Assembly: GCA_022560025.1 (NCBI GenBank)
Contig: JAFISE010000078.1
Span: 1-64,000 of the forward strand
DNA: 64,000 bases
Origin: Stagonosporopsis chrysanthemi
Lineage: Eukaryota; Ascomycota; Dothideomycetes; Pleosporales; Didymellaceae
Direction of reading: 5' to 3'
Part shown: in pieces, positions 8,818-19,030 of the stretch
Layout: each line of letters begins with the position of its first letter
Numbering within the stretch: position 1 is the stretch's first letter
The notes under the pieces: model-generated
The model's input: only the letters and a program-made list of their open reading frames with translations
Database searches by the model: none
What the model was told of the DNA's origin: nothing
Translations under genes and position numbers: made by a program

Positions 8818-11800
8818 TCAGGTGATGTCAACGGTCTTGGCTCAACTCGTTGCGAAGAGACTTTCCTTCGTTCAAGGCAGAGGCGACTCTCGTTGGGCAC
8901 GAAGACGCAAACCTATCCATACTGATATACCTATGAATGCCTTCGCGTGCCAGAGTTGATACACCACACATTGTGATGTGTGCATCGCTGACACCATCTT
9001 TGCCAGTTCATAGTCGCAGTATCACACGCCTGTCGCATTACGCACTTGTCAATGCAATGTAGAGGCAATCAAAAGGCGCGAGCCAGACCACCGTGAAATT
9101 ACTGTTATATACGCTTAAAGGCATATGAATGGCTTGAAACGCTGTCTTGTTCTGGAAAGAGCCAAGTGTAGGTGATCAACACTGCGCATAAACACCGGTC
9201 TGCTCACAGTCTTCTGACATTGAGGTGAAGGGAAGAGAGACTAGACAAAACCATCTCCCTTACAGCCGCCTCAGGCTGACGTAATGAATGTGCGCCATAC
9301 CGCTCTAAACCGTTCAGAGTTCAGGTGGTTCAGTGCGAGAATCTCACGACTGTGCGCTCTGGTAACCACCGCTCCGCAGTACCTGGGTGGTCTGATACAG
9401 GCGTTTATTTGTGGCCGCACGCTACACTGACATGTGCAGTAAGCTGAAGGAGGGTGTTTAGTAGGGGAGGAGAGGCAAGAAGGACTATGTCTACCGCCGC
9501 CACTGTGCACAGAGTTACTGCAACATTGTGTGCTCGACTGTAATCCAAACAGAGCAGCAACGATCTTTTCAGTTTGAACAACGTATTGTGCGTGAGGTCA
9601 GTAATTTCACTTTGCCAGAAATATTGTCCTGCACAAAGCAGAGCGTGAGCAACGGCTACGAGCCCATCTCTCTCAACGCCCGAAAGAAGCTTCCACAATG
9701 CTGAGATGCACCACAAACGCGTGAGAACATTGTTTGTGCAGCACCCCGTCATCCAAGCACCACCGAACTTCACAGCATCTTGCCGCCGTAATTCCCTGCT
9801 GAGTGCGTCAGCCTGCCTGATCACCCAAAATGATGGGCTGAATTGTCGCTAAGGTTCATTCTACTTCATGCGTGATGTGGGGGCGTATTCACTGGGCCCA
9901 AAACAAACCTAAATTGCACCTGCTTATCTTCACCATACGCAGTACACGTTAGCAGGCCGAAGTGCAGCTTTTCGACTTAGCGTAGTGGAGTTTCTTCAGA
10001 TTCAATACATCCACGACTTCTGCCTGGATGCGCTTTCGCCGTGCCGTGATGGCCACGGGTGTTTCACCGTGTCTTTCTGGGTGCGTGGAAGATTGCACCG
10101 AAACCTTGTTTGTTTAGGCGACAAGGATCCTTGCGCAGCACACGCGAAGGAAGTCACTTTATTGGGGTGGCTATAGCGTCGATCCAGTGACGCCACCAAT
10201 CTAAGTGCCGCGAAGTGTTGTTGGGTGAGGCTGAAGCTGAGGCTGAGTGCGGGATGTGGAGCAGCGGTTTGGGGTGGCGGCATCAAGGAACAACAACACG
10301 TTCGCGCCGTGATGGCTGACCCGACAGCACCAACCACGCATGCCGTCGCGCCTCCTTTGCCACCTTGACTACGACTGAATGCGAAAGTACTTTCGCGATT
10401 GTGTCTTAGATAAGCGGGTATTTGTTGTGAATGTGAAGTTGGTGTTGTGCGCTGTCCTGCTTTCTGAGACAGAAGGCGCGAGTACTCGCACGTTTGTGTC
10501 ACTGATCAGCCCGGCCGAGCTGAGACACCACACTGAGCAGCCTCACGAATATTTCCGCTCGCACGTTGCTCAGCAAGTAAGCAAGCCGACACGCTCACCA
10601 GTATAGCAATACGCCTCAGTATACCCCCGCGTCCGATGTAGCTCCTCAACGCCTCATCTAATCTCCGTGTCCTTGCAGCAAACGTAGCCTCTTGCTCGCC
10701 CCTCTCGGCCAATCTGTGGCTCTTTCGAGCTGACTGGCAGGAAGCAAGGAGATGTCTCACACTCTCCAAGAACTGCGAAGATTCTGAGACATACTGGGTG
10801 TTAGCACCGTGCAGTGGTGCCGTGCCCGAGCTAGCCTAAAGCTCTAGGGAGCGAATACGCAAGTGTTTCCACGCTACAGCAGGTATTACATCACCCAAAA
10901 CCCGCGAACTTCAGAGACATCCTGTGATTTGTGTTGACGCCGTGCGGAGCGCAACTGCTCCAGTTCGGCCGCAGAGCGACACGTGCGAGACTGAGGAAGC
11001 GCCGCCACGCCGTTCCCCCGTCGTGGCCGGGAAGGGTCTAACGTTGCGATACAGTCGCCATGCGATCGATTCGAACGCGACTGATGTTTTGCGGTGCAGT
11101 TTATCGCAGAACAGAGCGCTTGCGATGCGAGGTATGACACGAGCTTCAATGCATCGTCGAAGGAGGATGGAACTCATTGCCGAACCCCCTCAACTTTCCC
11201 AATCAATCAACATGCAGTGGTCCTCTTCCGCGCGCGGCCTAGCTTTTACCTCGATGTAATAATATACTGGGACTGAGATGCGCGATGGAAGTGAATCTGG
11301 AGCTGCGATGCTGGAGCAGGTCGTTGCCCTCCCCTTATCCCCTCCAACCCCGGCCGCCCCCAAAACCCTATGAACTGACCTGCGCTGCCGGTCCAATCTA
11401 ACCATGTAAACGAGGTTAAACATGAAGCAGGAATGGTAGGCAATACAAGTGCAGAACATTGGTAGGACATACAGGTTGCGTATCTGGCTTTGCCTTGCGG
11501 CCTTTGGCCTTGCTATGCGAACCTTGACTTACACCCGTATGTTGCCATTTTGCAGCAAAACGCCGAGGCCATGCAAGACCTATCTTGCAAAAATCTTATC
11601 AAACAATGTCGTGAAGAGATGGGTGTGCTAGTCTGGCAAAGCATGATGTCCCTGATCATCGCCCACACAGCCGTGATGACCTAGCCGCGTTGTTTACCTC
11701 GCCCAAGCCCGGCACCCGTTTTCTAAGACCTCTCTCTTCCTTCAAATGCCCAAAGGCCACATCAAGTCGATGTGAGAAGCCGCCGCCCTTGCATCCCATG

Positions 11801-12650
11801 GCGCTATGCGAGCACAAACAACACAGCACAGCGTGCCTATACGGTGCCTGCAAGACTTTCACATCGATTACCATTGCAGTTAGCTTTGCGCCGCGGGTCC
11901 TACAGTTCTGTTTAACCAAAGCACAAGTGTTGCCACTAGACATGCTCAACGTGAACATAGAAGCCGTTGCCAGGATACGCTCTACACACATACGTCCTGG
12001 CGCTGTTGGCTCGCGAGGCGATTACTCTGACGACCTGTTTATTTGCTCAGGTGAATTGCAGTCGCCGGTACGATCCTGGGATTGGGCGCTGCTGGTCGTG
12101 GTGGGTGCAGAAGATGCTCGCTCCTTTCTTTGCAGTGAATGTGCTCAACCCGGCAGGAATAGACTCAGTAGTTCCATGTTTAATTGGCGACAGCGGGGCA
12201 TACGATGCACTTGTGGAGTGCTCCTGCGACTCCGACCGTTGATTTGTTTTGAGACGTGCTACGGTGAAGTGGGCTGAAGAGAAGGAAGGAAAGGTATGGG
12301 CGTGTGGAGCCTTGACATACAAGTCGGCCAGGCTGGTGCCACCAGATGGTGTAGGGTGCTGCCTACGTAGACCCTCGGTAAGCAATGGTATCCACTACAG
12401 GTAGCACTTGTTCATATGTCCTTTCTTCTAATAGTCCCCCAGATTGGTCCACGACAGATTTGCACACATTTCTCATCGTCAAACCATCTCGTCACCCTTC
12501 TGAACAATAAATGCAACACATGCATGTCTACTCAACCAACGATCTTGTTCGTCCCTACGCCCTATATGGCTCAGGAGACCAGACGTTGCATCAAGTCTTC
12601 ACTAGACCCACTTGTACTCTCTGCTAAACATCTCACCGTCGATCTTGATC
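8818..12650. other. Intergenic 3.8 kb, at most one gene fragment
   Basis: Overlapping frames up to 195 codons occur (for example 11690-12277 plus) but read as low-complexity shadows. The only stretch with coding-like composition is 10506-10835 on the minus strand, listed separately. Confidence 0.45.
10506..10835 (-). pseudogene. Possible exon fragment of an unknown gene
   Basis: A 110-codon open frame preceded by an AG acceptor-like site (10836-10837). It has balanced composition (for example AARTRRLDEALRSYIGRGG), a C-terminal hydrophobic stretch and a stop at 10506. There is no in-frame ATG at its start, so an upstream exon or a lost start is needed; none was identified. No family was recognised. 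It could be chance. Confidence 0.2.
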
Positions 12651-13903
12651 TCAACGCACCTGCCTCTCCTCCATCTCAATCCGCAAAGCTCGGATCCGGG
12701 CCGCAATATCCTCATGATGGGCCTGATGCTCGGCTAGCAGGTTGCTGATGATGCTAATCCGCTGGGCCACGCTCGCGATCTCGTCAGATAAACCACTGGA
12801 GGGTGCTTCGCGAGTTGCCGCTTCGTAAGCTGGTGGTCCGTAAGCTGGTGCTTCGTAATCTAGAGCTTCGGTGGCTGGTGCTTCGGTGGCTGGTGTTTGG
12901 CGGGCTGGTGCTTCACGGGATGGTGCTTCACGGGATGGTGCTTCACGGGATGGTGCTTCGGGGGCTAGTGCATTGTCTTGCTCGTGGTGTGCTGAAGATG
13001 TTTGCCCGCGTCGACGCTTTGGAAGTAACTTGAGCCTACTCAGAACGCGCTTCCAGCGGCTTTGATGCTGTGGGATGCTGGCTGGTGTCTCGCGGGCTGG
13101 TACATTGTCTTGCTCGTGGCGTGCTGAAGATGTTTGCCCGCGTCGACGCTTTATAAATAACTTGAGCTTACTGAGAACGCGCTTCCAGCGGCTTTGATGC
13201 TGTGGAATCGGCCTTGGTGGAAGGGCTGGAGACGAAGAACGCGGGGACGGAGGAGACAGAGACGGCGATGTCAGAGACGGAGGTGTTGAGTAAGAAGTAG
13301 CCTGAGTTACAGGAGGAGTACCTTCAGCGGTAAAGGAGACTTGTCGAAGCGGTGAAGGGACATATGACCGACCGCTGCTGTATGTAGTTTAGTATCGTGA
13401 GAATATAGGTCTTTGGGACCATGACTAGGACAGAAATCTTACTAAGGCGGGGATGGAAGGACAGATATGCCCAAAGACGGCGTCGTGGCTTGGCCAGGGG
13501 CGCCGTGCTGTACTGGTTGCCTTGAAGTGCTTGGTGGCTGCCCAACCACGCCGTCGTACGGGGGAGGCTGGGGCTGACTTTGAGAATGTTGTTCGCTCGT
13601 CTCTTCAAGCTGGACTCCGGCTGCACTGTTACCGAAAAGCAGCTGTGTGTGAACGTATTGGCTATCAGTGCTCCGTAGCGAGTTGTTTGTTCGTCCGTAT
13701 TGGGGGAACACATCCCCAAGAAATGCGTCGTCTTCTGAGACTGGGGTTGTAGGCATGTATAAGGACCTTCGCGTATTGTTGGCGTTACGTTGATCAGATG
13801 AAGCATCCGCCGTCAGCTCACTGAGCCTAGGGTGCGAGGCTTGATGCGAACGACCACCACGCTCGCGAGCACTGTTCTGACCTGAACGGTTGTTGCAAGC
13901 CAT
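12651..13903 (-). CDS. Orphan protein with internal duplication and pentapeptide repeats (395 aa, 2 exons)
   Basis: Exon 1 is 13443-13903 and exon 2 is 12651-13377. The 65-bp intron has donor GTAAGA, a TACTAAAC branch point and acceptor ATACAG, and removing it joins the two frames exactly (phase 2). Residues 1-153 are polar and Gln/Pro/Ser-rich. Exon 2 then carries a Ser/Pro-rich linker and two copies of a basic segment of about 37 residues (PQHQSRWKRVLSKLKL ... KRRRGQTSSARHEQDN). About ten five-residue units follow (EAPSR, EAPAT, EAPAY), and a C-terminal amphipathic helix (EIASVAQRISIISNLLAEHQ). The KRRRG motifs could be nuclear-localisation signals, which is inference. A TATATAA element at about 13959-13967 lies some 60 bases upstream. 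No homologous family was recognised, and all repeats are in frame. Confidence 0.68.
12811..12964 (-). repeat. 15-bp coding minisatellite (pentapeptide units)
   Basis: About ten tandem 15-bp units of the GCTGGTGCTTCGTAA type on the plus strand, encoding EAPxx pentapeptides on the minus strand within the 12651-13903 gene. Three central units (12913-12957) are identical, so the array still turns over. Confidence 0.85.
12965..13207 (-). repeat. Direct duplication of a 111-bp coding segment
   Basis: 12965-13075 and 13097-13207 are near-identical direct repeats (period 132 bp) inside exon 2 of the 12651-13903 gene. They give the two KRRRGQTSSA segments. Confidence 0.85.
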
Positions 13904-15962
13904 AGAAGAGGATTACTCAGTTGGGAAGTATTGGTACGTTCAGTCGGATCACAGACGGTTATATAAGAACAGCGGTGTGGCGTTGATCTCTCTGGAGCTT
14001 GCTAGAAGAAGCCCTGATTGTGCTGCATGGCTACATCACGAACAGCAAACAAAGTCTTCACCGGCGAGTATGCGTTAGCCGCTCAAGGGGTGAAAACGGC
14101 CATGGAGACTGAAGTGCTCTAGCATTCTGGCACAGCGGAGGCTCCCGGCAGCGTTCACTCAAGACCCGATATGTCGTCGATGATGCATTGAAGATGGCAG
14201 TAGATGCAAGTTGTTGTGGTTCAAACACCACGAGGACAAGTGCACCACTACGAGACAAAGAAGTTACAGGAACATACACAACCTTTCTAGACATGACGAT
14301 GAAGAGTTCCACGGTTAATCCCACAAGCATCAGCGTCGATTTGCAGCTCAGGACACTCAATAAGGCGTGTCTGCTGATATCTCAGCGTCAATATCTCCAA
14401 TGCCAAACGTCAAAGGTGAAGATCTGTGGCGCCTCCACCTTACACAACGCCAGTTACCGCACACCCATCTCATGCTCCGTGCTTCCTTTAAGCGCATTAC
14501 TACTCCTCCACGCCCATCACATAGCTATCAATTACGCGCCCTCAGCGACTTTTCAGGTAGATCGGTCAAGTCCCACATACACCAACTCTCTATCTATCAC
14601 AATCTCGACCGCTCTCTTTCCCAGACCCAAACTTGAAGCCAGATCACATACAGCTACCAATCTGCTAGTGTTACTAAGTGACAACCTTACTCTCTTGACA
14701 CCGCCGCTCTAGTCTCGAAGTTTGCTTTCACCCTCAGCCACACCCGCAAAAACTGTGGTGACGATAGTGGCAGCGATGGTGATGGCGACGACAACAACAA
14801 CAACATCTCACCTTTTACTACCTTCATCCACCGTCCCCACCTCTCAACCCCTACAATCCCACATGCACGCGGAACCCATCAAACGGACTGACAAACCAAC
14901 TGTCTCTACCTCCAGTCCAATTCAGCTCAGTCCCACAAACGCTAGCTAGATACAACTCGCAGCTACCTACGCAGACCGTCGTCAGTAGCAGGAATGGGGC
15001 CTGATTCTGCCGCGTTCTTGGGGGGTAGGTGGATAGGTCGCTGTCAAAACAGTGCAAACCGTCACAGCTAAGCGATGGGAAGTGTGGGGTGTAGATGGGG
15101 TAGCAGGAAGATCACGCCAAGTTTGGTGGTGGAGGTGCGATTCATCGCCGGCGGCGGCGGCGGTGAGGAGGAGACGGTGGGGAGGAGGCGTATGGTGTTC
15201 ATCGTGCAGCGTGTAGCATGTAACGTGCGAAATGTTGGTAGGTGAATTTTTATGAGTGAGAAGATTCTTTGGGGGACGCATCCAACGAGGTAATATGTGC
15301 GAAGAGATGGCGAGGGATATGTAGACGGACAGTTTGAGTGTGTATGTAGGACGTGGGTGTGTTGGTGGTGGTGACTAGGGGTTGGTGTAGAAGAGGGTCG
15401 TGCTGTGCTGGGCTGTCCGTACTGGGAGGTTTGATGCGGTGGTAGCCTGGTTTGATGCGTCGCTTGATAGTTGATGCGATGGAGCTGCTACGGGTGAAAA
15501 GTCCAATGCAGCCCAACGTACAGACCCAACGTCTGGCTGGACTCCTCTCGCCAATGTTAATGTGAAGCACAACGCCCTCTAGACAGTAACGCTCTCGCCG
15601 AGCGGGCGCGGCCCCGTCACGACTTCTTCGCACTGCCCATCCCAATTCTTCCACCCCAACTTTTCTGCAGCACCACTACCCGTCTCCCTTCACCTCCTCA
15701 ACCATCATTCCAAGAAACCACGGCCGCCAGACTGTCTCCGTCTAATCTAAAAGCCAGTGCAGCGCCGCAAATGACCCTACGTGCATCGCACGTACCCCTC
15801 GTACTCCCAACTGCAGTCTACTCTCGGACCACCACCTTTTCGATTGTCTTGGTCTTGCACAACCAGCATGGGTACAGTCGGCGCCTGCCTCCCTCTCTCT
15901 CCTGCCATCGCGCCCATCCCACCCGGTTGTAGCATCTCGCACCGCCGCAGCCAGACGCACAT
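13904..15962. other. Intergenic 2 kb, no supported gene
   Basis: Contains the presumed promoter of the minus-strand gene ending at 13903, a (GACAAC)n-like run near 14785, and overlapping low-complexity frames. No gene is supported. Confidence 0.45.
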
Positions 15963-16978
15963 CTAAAGCCCAATCTGCAGCTTGCCGTCTATCCAGGACT
16001 TGGTGGGGGCCTCAGTCTCGATGAGGATTGCGAAAGTGTGGCCAAACGTGGTGCGGGAGGTGTAGTTCAAGGAGGGAAGGGTGGCGGGCGCAAGAGGGTA
16101 AAGGGTGCGGTAGGCGGTGGGGAGGGCGGCGGAGGATTCTAGACAGAAGATGTGTAACCACGTAGCATAGATCACATGATATTCTATTGTAGCAGGCACT
16201 GCCCGGTGTGGGCAAGTGCAATTACCTCTGAGCTGAGGGCTAACATCAGAACATCACAACACGACAACAGATAGCAATACAAGCGTTGACCCGCAGCACC
16301 CACTTGACACTGCTTACGCAGTTACAAGATACATTGCATGGCCTGGCTGGGGAAGGCGTGGGTGAGGAGAGTGAGAGTTTCAATGAGGGAGGATTGGCTG
16401 GTGGTAGTTACTGGGGCTTGTGTATTGGTGGGGCCACGGGGTGCGTCAATGGAGTGAAGTGAGAGGACCCCGGTGTGTTAACTTGTCGTAAGTGCCAGCC
16501 TGAGTAGCGGCTTCTGAGTATCCGCGTTCCACTCATCCTCGACACTGACAGCTTCGGTGTTCAACGCACTTGCCTTCCTGACAATACCCACAACCTTGCT
16601 AATCACTGGCGTACACCCATAAAGCGCCATCCCCACATCCCTTGCCCGTAGTCGCAACAGCACCGTCCTAACCAGATCCGGGAGCGCGGCGAAGGACGCT
16701 CTAGACTCGTTCCCACCGCTGTGATCAACTATGCCAACACTGCCATCGTAGGTTTTCGCCGCTATGCGCATGGCGACAACATTCGGGTCGCTGTCTACAT
16801 CGGGGCAATCGAAGTCGTGAAAGATGATGGGGTGGTCAAGGTGCTCGAGCGCGTGGATTTACTTGATAGGGTTAAGGTGCCCGCTTTTGTGGGAAGTGGG
16901 CGAGGCGGCGAATTCGCTGCTTGTAGATGGGCTGGGCGTGGAGAGGCTGCAGAATGTAGAGCTCTCCGAAGCAGCCAT
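15963..16978 (-). pseudogene. Unknown single-exon gene interrupted by a solo LTR and two TAA codons
   Basis: From an ATG at 16978 to a TAG at 15963 the minus strand keeps one frame, with two in-frame TAA codons (16859-16861 and 16478-16480) and a solo LTR (16153-16326). Subtracting the 174-bp LTR and one 5-bp target copy leaves 837 bp, exactly 279 codons, and the frame rejoins at the insertion point between AMQCI and FCLES. Both TAA codons can be explained by CAA to TAA, the CpA to TpA change of RIP. The ancestral product was about 278 aa with a Ser-rich N-terminus; HPIIFHDFDCPD and MALYGCTPVISKVVGIVRKA are its most distinctive stretches. No signal peptide or known domain was recognised. Confidence 0.7.
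16153..16326. mobile_element. Solo LTR-like repeat, family 2, copy C, inside a gene
   Basis: A 174-bp copy of the 2655-2838 repeat starting TGTAACCACG and ending CAGTTACA. The flanking 5-mers are AGATG (16148-16152) and AGATA (16327-16331), one mismatch, so the target duplication has aged. It is inserted in the coding frame of the 15963-16978 pseudogene. Confidence 0.82.
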
Positions 16979-17069
16979 CAACCCTCCACAGCTACTATGC
17001 TACCATCTACGTGGTCCTATCAGCACTGCAGACCAAGAGCTTTTCCCCAAATGGCGCCCTAGTTTTACT

Positions 17070-17730
17070 ATGCAGATTCTAAGCACGCTAAATTCGCCTC
17101 TGCGACTACTCCTACGACCTGGCAACATCTTTAACAGACTGGCTAGCAACATCACAGTCCAGGCGCCGATCGGAGAGAATGACCGTACGCAGGTCATAGA
17201 TGTTGAGGAGGAAGAGTCCCCCACACAGCCAAGTAGCAATGCGGAAGCTACACTTGACGGCCCTCCCCCTTTGGACGGAGAAAGCGTCGCGTAGCCTCTA
17301 GATATTCATGTCAGCCTGCCTCCGTCTTCGGATGAACATCACGAGAACACTAAGATGGAGGACATACAGGGCGCAGCTAACACAGATCAACAGGCTGCGG
17401 ACAGGATCACCAACCCCGCACAAGAGCAACAGAGAGCTTTCTAGAATTCCGCGGTCAGTGACGCATATTGGCTAGAGCATGCCATTAACGCAGACGCAAC
17501 ATGAGGTGCGTAAGGAAGACGAATAAGTGGCTCGAAGTTTACAAAAGCAATTATAAGCGACGAGGTGGGCCCTAGAACTCCTTACCGCGACATGCTGCCG
17601 GCCAGGGTGCAGAACAAACAAGAAAAATGACTCGGGCGTGTACAGAGGTTCCTATACTCCAACTTACGACAAAGCGTCGACCAAGGATGACTATGTCAGC
17701 TGCAAGCGCATCAACTGCAAAGACCGCTAA
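17070..17730 (+). pseudogene. Unknown gene with four RIP-type nonsense codons
   Basis: From an ATG at 17070 one plus-strand frame runs to 17630 with coding-like composition (VEEEESPTQPSSNAEATLDG; AYWLEHAINADAT). It is broken by TAG 17292-17294, TAG 17442-17444, TGA 17512-17514 and TAA 17521-17523. Each is one transition away from Gln, Arg or Trp. After 17630 a one-base shift continues in frame to a TAA at 17728-17730 (GVYRGSYTPTYDKASTKDDY). The N-terminus has a short hydrophobic, arginine-bearing segment, and the middle is acidic. No domain was recognised. It could also be an old multi-exon gene, but no canonical introns remove the stops. Confidence 0.5.
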
Positions 17731-17846
17731 GTGTAATATGTATGTGCTGTTGCTTAGGGGCAGCAGTGCACCTGGCGGATGCTGCTTCAGTAAGGCCAGC
17801 TCAGAGTGAGCTGAATCAGCACGCTGTTGACAGAGCTCTCTTTACC

Positions 17847-18931
17847 TTAAAGCGACGGGATCTTCGAGTCCTCGAAGATCATGAGCGGCTGCTGAGTGGC
17901 ACCACTAGACAGGTCGACCATCAGGAAGTGCTCGACAAGGTCCTGCACGGGGTTCAACTTGTCACCAAAGACTGTCGCGTACTCGGGACGCTGCGAAGTG
18001 AATTCGCTGATGGCGAACCGCACGCGGTCTCGGCTGTACCTCGCCCAACTAGTAAGGAGAGTTATTACAGGAGCGGTGAGAAAGACGTGCACCAACTTAC
18101 GTTTTAGGAAGGCCAAGGATAAAGAGCAGGTATGGGTGACTGTGATAGAGCCAGTGGTAGAAGTGGCCGATCTCCAGCTCTTTCTTGAAGACGTTGGGAC
18201 CAACACCGTACCCGTGCGCCAGGAACTTCTTGGCCAGCCGGTACGCGCAATCGTTATCTGGGAACTCAGCTCTGATCATGTCGAGGGTGAGACGGCGTGG
18301 GGCGTTCCTGGGCAGGATAGATGTGAGGTGGACGTAGTCAGCAAGTGCGACGAAGGAGTCGAAGACTCTGACCGAGCCAAAAGCGTTGACTATGCGGCGA
18401 ATGTGGCTGCTCGAGCTGGCAGTTGCTACTTGCGGAGCATGTGCTAACGCCTGGAAGCAGGAAGCAACGAGAGGATGATCTTGATATGAGAGCGCGGACT
18501 TGGTTGCGTTTAGAGAGAGGTTAACGCCCGCCGCATCATCCTCTTGGACAGCATCGATGAAACCCTTGAGGTTATGCATGCCCTCCCTGCCAAAGGCAGG
18601 TAGCACAGCGTTCAACACGGCGATGACACCATCAGCAAGCCAACGTCTTTCCCTCCGAGGCTGTATGCGTGATGTGCCCTGCCGGTCGGGATGCTCCCAG
18701 CAGGAGTCAACCTGATGAAGAACGATCAGATGTTTGTAGTCGCCTTACATCGAAAATGTCGATATCTGGAAGTGGGTTAAGATTACGCCCAACATGTATG
18801 CCGCGCACAACACAATAGAAGACCTATCTGTGGGCTTGTTCGAAGCCAATTGTCAACCCAGCTGCTTTTGCTCTCGTCTCTCTCCCATCAGTCTTTCTGA
18901 TGAGGCTGCCAACCCCTTTGCTTTCACTCAT
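17847..18931 (-). pseudogene. Unknown three-exon gene with one in-frame TAG
   Basis: Proposed exons are 18749-18931 (ATG at 18931), 18101-18711 and 17847-18048. Intron 2 (52 bp, donor GTAAGT, acceptor CTAG) is clear and joins frames exactly. Intron 1 (37 bp, donor GTAAGG) is unusually short but also keeps frame. The product would be about 331 aa, with TAG at 18824-18826 (one transition from CAG) the only stop. The long middle exon is clearly coding-like (DMIRAEFPDNDCAYRLAKKF, YHWLYHSHPYLLFILGLPKT) and ends in a globular acidic C-terminus. No family was recognised. An alternative later start in exon 2 would give an intact but shorter protein. Confidence 0.5.
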
Positions 18932-18980
18932 GCAGCAAACAGTGCTCCACCTGGATCAGCTTCTGCAATACGCAAGCCTC

Positions 18981-19030
18981 AACCCATCTCGGTGGAACCC
19001 ATCTCGGTGGAACCCATCTCGGTGGAACCC
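18981..19030. repeat. 15-bp minisatellite, 3.3 units
   Basis: Three perfect tandem copies of AACCCATCTCGGTGG plus a partial unit, not in a supported gene. Confidence 0.9.

Noticed and set aside
11690..12277. 195-codon plus-strand frame
   Set aside because: No domain, overlapped by other frames, and composition is not gene-like.
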